Positions 39,331 through 46,989 of a stretch of 64,000 bases of DNA are shown here, piece by piece. The notes below the pieces were generated by a model. The model saw only the letters and a list, made by a program, of their open reading frames with translations. It searched no databases and was not told where the DNA came from. The DNA is from Aliidiomarina soli (GTDB taxonomy: Bacteria; Pseudomonadota; Gammaproteobacteria; Enterobacterales; Alteromonadaceae), in NCBI RefSeq assembly GCF_003986975.1, contig NZ_PIPO01000006.1, forward strand, positions 226,288-290,287, read 5' to 3'. The stretch's first letter is position 1; each line of letters starts with the position of its first letter. The translations under genes were made by a program, and so were the position numbers.

Positions 39331-39558
39331 ATGGCTCGTTTTTTCCGTCGTCGCAAATTCTGCCGTTTTAAAGCAGATGGCGTTAAAGAAATCGATTACA
39401 AAGATATCGCTACGTTGAAAAACTACGTAACTGAAAGCGGCAAGATTGTACCAAGCCGTATCACTGGCACTTCAGCGAAGTATCAGCGTCAGCTGGCTCG
39501 TGCTATTAAGCGCGCACGCTACCTGAGTTTGTTGCCTTACACTGACTTGCATAAGTAA
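39331..39558 (+). CDS. rpsR: 30S ribosomal protein S18
   Basis: 75 residues, the same length as in E. coli, starting [17 protein letters not shown], with [25 protein letters not shown]. It pairs with S6 on the platform. GGAG lies upstream; 12 bases after priB. Confidence 0.99.
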   Translation: MARFFRRRKFCRFKADGVKEIDYKDIATLKNYVTESGKIVPSRITGTSAKYQRQLARAIKRARYLSLLPYTDLHK

Positions 39559-39600
39559 GTGTCGGTTCGTTTTAACTAATTCGAAAGGGGTAACATACTC

Positions 39601-40053
39601 ATGAATATTATCTTATTAGATAAAGTAGCTAACCTGGGTGGCTTAGGCGACCAGGTTGCTGTGAAGCCAGGCTACGCACGTAACTTCTTATTCCCGCACG
39701 GTAAAGCAGTACCTGCGACCAAAGCAAACGTTGAAGCGTTTGAAACACGTCGCGCCGAGCTGGAAGCTAAAATTGCTGCCGATCTTAAAGCTGCTGAAGA
39801 GCGCGCTGAGAAAGTTAACGCACTGGAGCCAGTGGTTATCGAATCTAAAGCGGGCGACGAAGGCAAGCTGTTCGGTTCTATCGGTACTCGTGACATCGCT
39901 GATGCTATTACTGCAGCCGGTGTTAAAGTTCAGAAGAGCGAAATCCTGATGCCACACGGCACCATTCGCGAAACTGGCGAGTTCGATATTGAGCTGCAAT
40001 TGCATGCTGAAGTAACTGCACAAGTGAAGCTGGTTGTTGAAGCTGCTAAGTAA
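39601..40053 (+). CDS. rplI: 50S ribosomal protein L9
   Basis: 150 residues. The N-terminal rRNA-binding domain has the L9 signature [17 protein letters not shown], followed by a long connecting helix rich in Ala, Glu and Lys, and a C-terminal domain. Last gene of the rpsF operon, followed by a strong terminator. Confidence 0.99.
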   Translation: MNIILLDKVANLGGLGDQVAVKPGYARNFLFPHGKAVPATKANVEAFETRRAELEAKIAADLKAAEERAEKVNALEPVVIESKAGDEGKLFGSIGTRDIADAITAAGVKVQKSEILMPHGTIRETGEFDIELQLHAEVTAQVKLVVEAAK

Positions 40054-40074
40054 TTAGCATTTCTGAACCGCTTA

Positions 40075-40104
40075 AAAAAGACGCCTCATGGCGTCTTTTT
40101 TTTT
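40075..40104 (+). terminator. Terminator after rplI
   Basis: GACGCC (40080-40085) pairs with GGCGTC (40090-40095) across a TCAT loop, extended by A-T pairs, then nine T. Confidence 0.93.
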
Positions 40105-40247
40105 GCCTGAGGCTTAGCCGTTTAAGTGTTTCCAGGATGTTGTAAAGGAACGCTATTATTTAGGGTAATATAAGCGACATTGAAGAGTGCTTAAGGTATC
40201 ATTTTTAGCCTGTTCGAGCATCGTTACCGCTTATAAGAGGAGCATCC

Positions 40248-43148
40248 GTGGCACAGTTAAACACCAAGCCCAAAGACGCCAAAGTCGACGCTATTAAGTC
40301 AGCACCGCATTCTATTGAAGCTGAGCAATCTGTATTAGGTGGCTTGATGCTGGACAATGAGGCCTGGGATAACGTTGCTGAACGGGTTATCGCAGACGAT
40401 TTCTATCTGCGCTCACATCGGATTATTTTTAGCTCGATGCAGGGACTGATTTCCCGCGAGAAACCAATTGATCTGGTGACCCTGTCCGAGCTGCTGGAGC
40501 AGACTGGTGAGCTGCAACAGGTTGGCGGTTTCCCGTACCTGCTCGAAATTCAGAAGAATACCCCCAGTTCAGCCAATATTCTTGCCTATGCAGACATTGT
40601 CCGTGAACGTGCGGTCGTGCGCGAAATGATCGGTGTGGCCAATGAAATTGCGGAATCAGGTTTTGACACTCAGGGCCGTAGCAGTAACGAACTGCTTGAT
40701 ATGGCAGAGTCGAAAGTCTTTAAAATTGCAGAGAAACGCACCAACGCCAACGATGGTCCCAAAGGGATCGGCGATATTCTTAACCGGACGCTGGATCGCA
40801 TCGAATTTTTAAGCACGCAAACCAATCACAATGGCGTCACCGGCGTCTCTACCGGTTACCACGATCTCGACCGCATGACCACGGGCTTGCAGCCTTCCGA
40901 CCTGATTATTGTGGCGGCCAGGCCTTCAATGGGTAAGTGCATTGTGGCTGGTTCGCGGGTAATGGACCCGCAGAGCGGAGCCCTACATGTTATTGATGAT
41001 CTGGTGAAGAACGGCGAGGCAAATGTATTTTCGCTGAACAATGATTTTAAGCTTCGGTCAACCCGGCCAAGTGCTTTTGTTGATGATGGTTATAAGCCTG
41101 TATTCCGTGTTACCACGGCGTTGGGCCGCGAGATTGAAACTACGATTACGCATCCTTTTCTAACCGGAGAGGGCTGGAAGCCTTTAGCTCATATCGACGT
41201 TGGCGAACGCGTAGCGGTACCCCGAAAGCTAGATGCGTTCGGTAATTCAGCGTTACCTGAGCATGAAATTAAGCTATTGGCCTATATGTTGGCGGATGGC
41301 GGCACGACCGATACCAACCCGAAATTTACCAATGGTAACCCTCGCGTTCTCGATGAATTCAGACACTGTGTAGAGCAATTTGGAGGGGTACGCTGTAGTT
41401 CAAGCTTATCACTCAACCGCACACCTTCAGTTCGAGTTAGAGCTTGTGAAAAAAGCCTGCTTGAGCGCCGCCAAATTTTCGCGACACGCTTACGTGAGTC
41501 GATGCAGGCTCTTAGTTTGACGGCGCGTCAGGTCGCGCTGTTAAGTGGCGTGGTGCCGTCTGCGACAACGGCTTGGCTGCAAGGCAAAAGCCTGCCAAAT
41601 AGCGACGCGTTTAAACGTCTTAGCGATGGGTTAGGTGTGACTGCTGAGGGCTTACTGCAGGGTGGGCGAGACAGCGCAGGTAAGAATGATAAAAATCGTT
41701 TTACTGCCTGGCTGCAACAGCATCAGGTGATGGCAAAAAGCGCACTGCATAAGTCTGTGCCTAAAGATGTGTTCAAGCTTCCCCGAGCACAGCTGGCATT
41801 GTTCCTGAACCGACTGTTTTGCTGTGATGGCAGTATTTTTGTGCAGAATAAGCGTCAGGTTGCGTTGTCGTACGCGAGCTCGAGCAAGGCGTTAGCGCGG
41901 GATGTACAGCATCTGCTACTTCGTTTCGGTGTGTTGGCCCGCCTTCGAGAGAAGCAGGTCAAATACAAAGGGTCGTTCCGAAGCGCCTGTGAGTTGGTGA
42001 TTACTCATCGCCAAAGTATCAATACCTTTATTAACGAAATTGGTATTTTTGGCAAAGAAGAGCGGGTTGAAACTGCCCGGGCGGTACTCGGTGAACTGCA
42101 GGAAAGCCATAATCTGGACTCATTGCCTGATTCCGCGATTGACTATATACGAGCGAGAAAAGGGAGCCGTAGCTGGGCATCTTTGTTTACTGAAAAAGGC
42201 GAGGTGATGCCGAATGGCTTCAATCCTCACTTGAGTGCCGGGTCCAGGCGTCGTATTTCAAGAAACAAAGCGGCAGAGTATGCCAGGTTGCTGGATGATG
42301 AGTATTTGCAGAACCTGGCGAGTAGCGATCTGTATTGGGACGAAGTGGTCAAAATAGAGCCGCTTGGAAGCAAGCAGGTGTACGATCTTAGTGTTCCCGA
42401 TACACACAACTTCGTGGCCGAGGATATTCTGGTTCATAACACGACTTTCGCTATGAACCTGGCGGAGCATGCGGCGCTGAACGAAGACAAACCGGTGGTA
42501 ATATTCAGTCTGGAGATGCCGGCTGAGCAGATTATGATGCGGATGCTGGCGTCACTGAGCCGGGTTAACCAGACCAAGGTTCGGACTGGTAATCTGGATG
42601 ATGATGACTGGGCGCGGATCAGCTCGACCATGGGCATGTTGAACGAAAAGAACAACATGTACATTGATGATGGATCGGGTCTGACACCAACAGAAGTACG
42701 TTCCAGATCACGGCGCATTGCCCGTGAGCACGGCGGGGTCAGTATGATCATGGTGGATTACCTGCAGTTGATGACAGTACCGGGAATGAGTGAAAACCGG
42801 ACGCTGGAAATTGCGGAGATTTCACGCTCATTAAAAGCGCTGGCGAAAGAGCTGAAATGCCCGGTGGTAGCGCTTTCTCAGTTGAACCGGTCACTCGAGC
42901 AACGCTCGGATAAGCGCCCGGTTAACTCGGATTTGCGCGAATCAGGTTCGATCGAGCAGGATGCCGATGTGATCATGTTTATCTACCGTGACGAGGTCTA
43001 CCATCCGGACGGGGATAAGCAGGGACTGGCTGAGATTATTTTAGGTAAGCAGCGGAATGGACCGATCGGTTCAGTGGAGCTGAAGTTCCATGGTGCGTTG
43101 TCTCGTTTTGATAACTACGCCCGCGCGGATACAGAGGACGACTATTAA
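40248..43148 (+). CDS. dnaB: Replicative DNA helicase DnaB, interrupted by an in-frame intein
   Basis: 966 codons from a GTG start at 40248 with GAGGAG upstream. The exteins (codons 1-230 and 732-966) make a 465-residue helicase, close to E. coli DnaB (471). The N-terminal primase-interacting domain begins at HSIEAEQSVLGGLMLD. The RecA-like ATPase has Walker A ARPSMGK split after its lysine by the intein and continued by TTFAMNLAEHAA, Walker B IMVDYLQLM, and QLNRSLEQR and ESGSIEQDADVIMF further on. After splicing it should be an ordinary hexameric fork helicase. No frameshift is present. The last base of the stop is the first base of the alr start (TAATG). Confidence 0.97.
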   Translation: MAQLNTKPKDAKVDAIKSAPHSIEAEQSVLGGLMLDNEAWDNVAERVIADDFYLRSHRIIFSSMQGLISREKPIDLVTLSELLEQTGELQQVGGFPYLLEIQKNTPSSANILAYADIVRERAVVREMIGVANEIAESGFDTQGRSSNELLDMAESKVFKIAEKRTNANDGPKGIGDILNRTLDRIEFLSTQTNHNGVTGVSTGYHDLDRMTTGLQPSDLIIVAARPSMGKCIVAGSRVMDPQSGALHVIDDLVKNGEANVFSLNNDFKLRSTRPSAFVDDGYKPVFRVTTALGREIETTITHPFLTGEGWKPLAHIDVGERVAVPRKLDAFGNSALPEHEIKLLAYMLADGGTTDTNPKFTNGNPRVLDEFRHCVEQFGGVRCSSSLSLNRTPSVRVRACEKSLLERRQIFATRLRESMQALSLTARQVALLSGVVPSATTAWLQGKSLPNSDAFKRLSDGLGVTAEGLLQGGRDSAGKNDKNRFTAWLQQHQVMAKSALHKSVPKDVFKLPRAQLALFLNRLFCCDGSIFVQNKRQVALSYASSSKALARDVQHLLLRFGVLARLREKQVKYKGSFRSACELVITHRQSINTFINEIGIFGKEERVETARAVLGELQESHNLDSLPDSAIDYIRARKGSRSWASLFTEKGEVMPNGFNPHLSAGSRRRISRNKAAEYARLLDDEYLQNLASSDLYWDEVVKIEPLGSKQVYDLSVPDTHNFVAEDILVHNTTFAMNLAEHAALNEDKPVVIFSLEMPAEQIMMRMLASLSRVNQTKVRTGNLDDDDWARISSTMGMLNEKNNMYIDDGSGLTPTEVRSRSRRIAREHGGVSMIMVDYLQLMTVPGMSENRTLEIAEISRSLKALAKELKCPVVALSQLNRSLEQRSDKRPVNSDLRESGSIEQDADVIMFIYRDEVYHPDGDKQGLAEIILGKQRNGPIGSVELKFHGALSRFDNYARADTEDDY
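40938..42440 (+). mobile_element. DnaB intein with LAGLIDADG homing endonuclease and an internal XRE-type HTH
   Basis: 501 codons from Cys1 (CIVAGSRVMD) to Asn501 (DILVHN), in frame in dnaB; the +1 extein residue is Thr. Splicing blocks: A at the N-terminus; B as TTITHPFLTGEGWKPL with the TxxH motif; F as VYDLSVPDTHNFVA; G as VHN. LAGLIDADG-type endonuclease motifs are LLAYMLADGG (about intein residue 113) and LFLNRLFCCDGS (about 287). Between them, at about 180-241 (nucleotides 41477-41661), is a segment with the Cro/CI helix-turn-helix pattern: ATRLRESMQALSLTARQVA, LLSGVVPSATTAWLQG, then DAFKRLSDGLGVTAEGLL. The insertion point is the Walker A P-loop, a conserved site typical of inteins. All splicing residues are present, so it should be active. 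Confidence 0.95.
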
Positions 43149-44230
43149 TGCGCCCGGCCTGGGCCGCGATTGATTTAGCGGCATTACAGCATAATTTGGA
43201 AGCGTTGCAGCAGCTCGCTAAGGGTGCGCGCATACTGGCGATTCTTAAAGCCAATGCCTATGGGCATGGGTTAACCCGAATAGCGCAGCAACTCGATGGG
43301 GTTGATGCGATCGGGGTGGCGCGCCTGGACGAAGCACTGGCGTTGCGCAATGCAGGTGTAGTGAAGCCGATTGTCTTGTTGGAAGGTTTCTTTGCTGCGG
43401 AGCAGTTGCCGATTCTGGCGGCCAGTGGTTTGCAGCCGGTTATCCACAGCGAGTATCAGTTGCTGCAACTGGAGCAGGCCAAAGGCCTGGTTAACCCACT
43501 TAAAGTGTGGCTGAAAGTGGACACAGGTATGCACCGGTTAGGCGTTGAACCGGAACAGGCTGTGGGTTTTTACCGCCGACTGCAGGCCTGCCCGAATGTT
43601 CAGTCAGAGCCGGTGCTGATGTCGCACTTCGCCAGTGCTGATTGCCCGCAAACGGTCCAGAACGAAGAACAACGTCAGGCCTTTGCCGCGATTCAAGCAC
43701 AGTTGCAGGCGCCTGTATCATTCTCTAATTCGGCGGCTTTGTTGGCTGCTGTTGCTGAGCATGATGATTGGGTACGTCCGGGGCTTGCACTGTATGGTGT
43801 GTCACCCTTTGCTGAGCAAACCGGGGCGATGCTTAACCTTAAGCCGGTGATGAAATTGCAGGCAAGCGTTATCTCGGTGCGTAGTATAGGTGCGGGGGCA
43901 GGAGTCGGTTATGGCGCAGCCTGGCATGCGTCGAAGTCGACCCGGATTGCGGTGCTGGCAATCGGCTATGGCGATGGCTATCCGCGAACGGCACCGGACG
44001 GAACGCCGGTTTTTATTAACGGACGGCGTTACCCAATTGTTGGCCATGTGTCGATGGATATGCTGGCGGTGGAAGTTGGGCCTGACAGCGATGTAGAGGT
44101 CGGAGATACAGGCCAGTTGTGGGGGCCTGATTTACCAGTGGAAGAAGTGGCACGCTATGTAGGTACCATCGCCTATGAGCTTTTGTGCAATGTTGCCCAC
44201 CGGGTGGTGCTTGATTACGACAGTGTCTAA
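43148..44230 (+). CDS. alr: Alanine racemase
   Basis: 360 residues. The pyridoxal phosphate lysine is Lys34 in ILKANAYGHG and the catalytic tyrosine of the partner subunit is Tyr255 in GVGYGAAW. It makes D-alanine for peptidoglycan. The dnaB-alr order matches E. coli; the start overlaps the dnaB stop by one base, so the two are translationally coupled. Confidence 0.97.
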   Translation: MRPAWAAIDLAALQHNLEALQQLAKGARILAILKANAYGHGLTRIAQQLDGVDAIGVARLDEALALRNAGVVKPIVLLEGFFAAEQLPILAASGLQPVIHSEYQLLQLEQAKGLVNPLKVWLKVDTGMHRLGVEPEQAVGFYRRLQACPNVQSEPVLMSHFASADCPQTVQNEEQRQAFAAIQAQLQAPVSFSNSAALLAAVAEHDDWVRPGLALYGVSPFAEQTGAMLNLKPVMKLQASVISVRSIGAGAGVGYGAAWHASKSTRIAVLAIGYGDGYPRTAPDGTPVFINGRRYPIVGHVSMDMLAVEVGPDSDVEVGDTGQLWGPDLPVEEVARYVGTIAYELLCNVAHRVVLDYDSV

Positions 44231-44252
44231 TGGTTTTTTATGAGCATGAGAA

Positions 44253-44281
44253 AGGCCGCACGTGTGCGGCCTCTCTTTTTT
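44253..44281 (+). terminator. Terminator after alr
   Basis: AGGCCGCAC (44253-44261) pairs with GTGCGGCCT (44264-44272) around a two-base centre, then CTC and six or more T. It lies between convergent alr and cheX. Confidence 0.85.
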
Positions 44282-44313
44282 GTTTTGCAGCGAGGGTGCT
44301 GGTTTTGACCCGA

Positions 44314-44784
44314 CTAGCTGATTTTATCGAAGCAAATCTCGATATGGGCTTTGCCTGCTTCATGCTCAAACGGCATGATCAGTTTGGCGCCTTCCGACTT
44401 ATGACGGATGGTGTGACCTGTACCTGTTACCACGACTGGTGAGGCCATTTCAAATTCGTAGCCTTTTTCACCCAGGGTACGCTTTGCTCCACCGGTTACC
44501 ATATTGGTAATTTCACCGACCATGTCGGTTACTTCTTCATTGATGCCGGACGGACGCTCACCAAGCATTTTATGCATGATCTCAATTGCCAGGTTTTCAT
44601 CAAAGGAGATTGAAAATGAGCCTTTGGTTTGTGGGCCAACCATTCCGATAAGGCCTGAGACGTCGCCCCGAGCCACATCGTCTTTCTTGATCTGCGGCTT
44701 TCCTGGCTTAAGTTCGATTTGTGCCATCATCGACAACACATTTTGTACTGCGGTCAAAAAAGGATTTATAAAATCAGCATTCAT
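44314..44784 (-). CDS. cheX: Chemotaxis protein CheX, CheY-P phosphatase family
   Basis: 156 residues. The CheC/CheX/FliY phosphatase signature is in VGEITNMVTGGAKRTL, with the E and N that dephosphorylate CheY-P, near residues 90-105. The N-terminus NADFINPFLTAVQNVLSMM is typical of CheX. It lies 19 bases downstream of zur on the same strand. No other che gene is adjacent. Confidence 0.88.
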   Translation of the reverse strand: MNADFINPFLTAVQNVLSMMAQIELKPGKPQIKKDDVARGDVSGLIGMVGPQTKGSFSISFDENLAIEIMHKMLGERPSGINEEVTDMVGEITNMVTGGAKRTLGEKGYEFEMASPVVVTGTGHTIRHKSEGAKLIMPFEHEAGKAHIEICFDKIS

Positions 44785-44803
44785 ACCAAGTTTCCATTTA
44801 CGA

Positions 44804-45256
44804 CTAACTGCTCTTGTGTGCGCACTGAGCGCAAACTCCTAAAGCTTCGACGGTTTGCTGCTCCACAGCGAAACCTTCAGCTCGTGCCTGATCAATGAAC
44901 TGTTCGTGCACTCCATCAGAATGAATCTCTTGTACGCTACCACAGACCCGACAGATCAACATCTGCACTGGATGCTGTTTTTCAAAGTGGGAGCAGAGAA
45001 CATAACTATTCGACGATGAAATTTTATGCACAAACCCTTGCGACTGAAGGAAGTCCAGCGCCCGGTATATAGTTGGTGGTTTCGCGTTTGGCACCACTTC
45101 TTTTAACTGTTCAAGCAGATCATAAGCGCCAATGGCACCTTCCTGCTGACTTAATAGCGCAAACACTTCACGCCGCGCGGGAGTAAGACGAACACCCCGA
45201 TGCACGCAAAGTGTTTCTGCACGAGAAAGTAATTGTTCAGTATTATTATTGTTCAT
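44804..45256 (-). CDS. zur: Zinc uptake regulator Zur (Fur family)
   Basis: 150 residues. The winged helix has RLTPARREVFALL and PPTIYRALDFLQSQGFVHKI, and SSNSYVLCSHF matches Zur more than Fur. Structural zinc cysteines are CRVC and the C-terminal CAQC. Zur represses zinc uptake genes when zinc is sufficient. It is divergent from dusA. E. coli also has zur near dusA, dnaB and alr. Confidence 0.92.
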   Translation of the reverse strand: MNNNNTEQLLSRAETLCVHRGVRLTPARREVFALLSQQEGAIGAYDLLEQLKEVVPNAKPPTIYRALDFLQSQGFVHKISSSNSYVLCSHFEKQHPVQMLICRVCGSVQEIHSDGVHEQFIDQARAEGFAVEQQTVEALGVCAQCAHKSS

Positions 45257-45348
45257 GGTGTTAGCTTAGCATGAGAATGTAGCCGAATGCATGCATTTTA
45301 AAGCTGTTGTATAATGTTGCGCTATTTTACCCGAATCCGAGGAAACTG

Positions 45349-46320
45349 ATGTCACAAATTTTTGCGGTAGCGCCGATGATCGACTGGACTGACCGTCATT
45401 GTCGCTACTTTCATCGTCAGCTAAGTACGCGGGCTGTTCTCTATACTGAGATGGTGACGACCGGGGCGATTATTCACGGCAAAAATGACTTTCTGCTCTA
45501 CAACGAGGATGAACATCCACTTGTGTTGCAGCTCGGTGGCAGCAACCCGGCAGACCTGGCGTCCTGCACCCGGCTAGCGGTCGAACGCGGTTATGATGAG
45601 ATTAATTTAAACGTCGGTTGCCCGTCGGATCGTGTCCAGAATGGGCGCTTCGGGGCCTGTTTAATGGCTGAGCCGGAGCTGGTTGGTGATTGTCTGAAAG
45701 CAATGCAGGACGCTGCGGGCACAGTGCCAGTCAGTATTAAAACGCGCCTTGGTATCGATGATCAGGATTCGTATTCGTTTCTGATGCGGTTACTGCAGGC
45801 GGTGGATAAAGCGGGTGTATCCCGCCTTACCCTGCATGCGCGCAAAGCCTGGCTGAACGGCCTGAGCCCGAAAGAAAACCGAGATATTCCGCCCCTTGAT
45901 TATGCTCGAGTGCATCAGGTCAAACGCGATTTAAACCATTTTGAGGTGCTGCTAAACGGTGGCTTGCAGAGTCTAGACGAGGCGCAGGAGCAATTGCAGT
46001 TTGTTGATGGCGTAATGTTAGGACGGGCGGTGTACCAAAACCCCTGGATGCTGGCAGCGGTGGATTCAGCTTTTTATGGGCAGCCAACGAAGTGGCAGGC
46101 TCCCGAAGAGGTGCTGCCGGTGATGGCTGACTATATTGAGCGTCACATTGAGGCAGGGGGCCGTTTCTGGCACGTCGCCAGGCACATGCTCGGCTTGTTT
46201 CAAAATCGTCCTGGTGCCCGTCAGTGGCGACGTCATTTAAGTGAAAATGGGCCCCGCGCGGAGTCTGCTGCACCTTTATATGAAGCAGCGGAAAAAGTGC
46301 TTGGACAGGCAGTGGCGTAA
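45349..46320 (+). CDS. dusA: tRNA-dihydrouridine(20/20a) synthase DusA
   Basis: 323 residues from the ATG at 45349 (MSQIFAVAPMIDWTDRH), preceded by GAGGAAA. This is an FMN-dependent TIM barrel: APMIDWTDRHCRYF at the start, NVGCPSDRVQNGRFGACLM with catalytic Cys104, and LNGGLQ and GVMLGRAVYQNPW for flavin phosphate binding. It reduces U20/U20a in the tRNA D-loop. TATAAT at 45310-45315 is a likely -10 element. Confidence 0.95.
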   Translation: MSQIFAVAPMIDWTDRHCRYFHRQLSTRAVLYTEMVTTGAIIHGKNDFLLYNEDEHPLVLQLGGSNPADLASCTRLAVERGYDEINLNVGCPSDRVQNGRFGACLMAEPELVGDCLKAMQDAAGTVPVSIKTRLGIDDQDSYSFLMRLLQAVDKAGVSRLTLHARKAWLNGLSPKENRDIPPLDYARVHQVKRDLNHFEVLLNGGLQSLDEAQEQLQFVDGVMLGRAVYQNPWMLAAVDSAFYGQPTKWQAPEEVLPVMADYIERHIEAGGRFWHVARHMLGLFQNRPGARQWRRHLSENGPRAESAAPLYEAAEKVLGQAVA

Positions 46321-46331
46321 AAAACTAAAGA

Positions 46332-46457
46332 TTAGCGATTTTTTTAAGCGAATGGTAAAGCTCGCTAAGTCGAGCATTTGCATAATCTCTCGGGTTTATA
46401 TAAAAACATTAAATATCAATATCTTATAGGTTTTGTAGAAGTTGGCACAAGGTTTGT
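46332..46457 (+). promoter_or_regulatory. Candidate sigma-54 promoter with IHF site and upstream activator half-sites
   Basis: The -24/-12 element TGGCAC-N5-TTGT is at 46443-46457 (consensus TGGCAC-N5-TTGC, one mismatch). A perfect IHF consensus WATCAA-N4-TTR is at 46414-46426. Two reverse-complementary 7-mers, TTAGCGA (46332-46338) and TCGCTAA (46362-46368), lie about 75-110 bases upstream of -24, where an enhancer-binding protein such as PspF would bind. The architecture is complete and faces the two small genes that follow. In E. coli the gene after dusA is pspG, which is sigma-54/PspF dependent. Confidence 0.65.
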
Positions 46458-46526
46458 AATCTCTTAGGTACGAAGTGAAGTAAAACTTCGCAACGAACGA
46501 CTCATTACTTAAGAAGGAAACAAATC

Positions 46527-46784
46527 ATGAACACTTTATTAATCACTGTCAGCTTATTTTCTCTACAGTCACCAGCACCAGTTGCAGACACCATGTCATT
46601 TAATCTGCACGAAGTGAAAGCGCAAATCCGTAGTTATCTGGTTGACGATGTTAACGCAGTAAGCTCGATGGTTAAGTCAGCGGTCCGTGAAGGTATTTCA
46701 GCCAGTACTCGCTTCTTCGACGAAGATGACGTGGATACTGAGCAAGCAGAGGTTCTAGCCGCTGCCGATTCCGAGAGCAACTAA
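46527..46784 (+). CDS. Small hypothetical protein (85 residues), first gene of sigma-54-type operon
   Basis: Starts MNTLLITVSLFSLQS with AAGGAA upstream. A short hydrophobic N-terminus (2-12) is followed by an amphipathic stretch (FNLHEVKAQIRSYLVDDVNAVSSMVKSAV) and an acidic tail (DEDDVDTEQAEVLAAADSESN). It does not resemble PspG, although it occupies the position of pspG after dusA. Its stop overlaps the next start by one base (TAATG). No function can be assigned. Confidence 0.75.
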   Translation: MNTLLITVSLFSLQSPAPVADTMSFNLHEVKAQIRSYLVDDVNAVSSMVKSAVREGISASTRFFDEDDVDTEQAEVLAAADSESN

Positions 46785-46918
46785 TGTGGGTGTGGCTGGG
46801 CATTGTATGGATATTGCTGCCAATACTAGCAATTACCTTAACCTGCTTGCTGACACTACTGGTAAGCCGCTGGTCGCGACGGACTAATCGTCACCCGCGA
46901 CGAGTATATGAGTCGTAA
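46784..46918 (+). CDS. Very small membrane protein (44 residues), second gene of sigma-54-type operon
   Basis: ATG at 46784 overlapping the upstream stop; TAA at 46916-46918. One membrane segment fills residues 1-27 (WVWLGIVWILLPILAITLTC onward), followed by a strongly basic tail with seven arginines that ends in RVYES; the tail would stay in the cytoplasm. The one-base overlap and the clean hydrophobic-then-basic pattern argue for a real gene. No family recognised; stress-membrane function is inference from the promoter. Confidence 0.65.
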   Translation: MWVWLGIVWILLPILAITLTCLLTLLVSRWSRRTNRHPRRVYES

Positions 46919-46989
46919 CTCGTCGCGCTGTCCTTTCTCTGATAATCTGGTTACTCTTCTATTTGCAATTTCCCTGATGAGGACCTTTG

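Noticed and set aside
40938..42440. dnaB disrupted by a separate inserted gene or frameshift
   Set aside because: The reading frame is continuous and the insert has intein splicing blocks at both ends, including Cys1 and the terminal His-Asn.
46241..46429. 62-codon reading frame overlapping the dusA 3' end
   Set aside because: It overlaps DusA in another frame and covers the candidate activator half-sites; no ribosome binding site.
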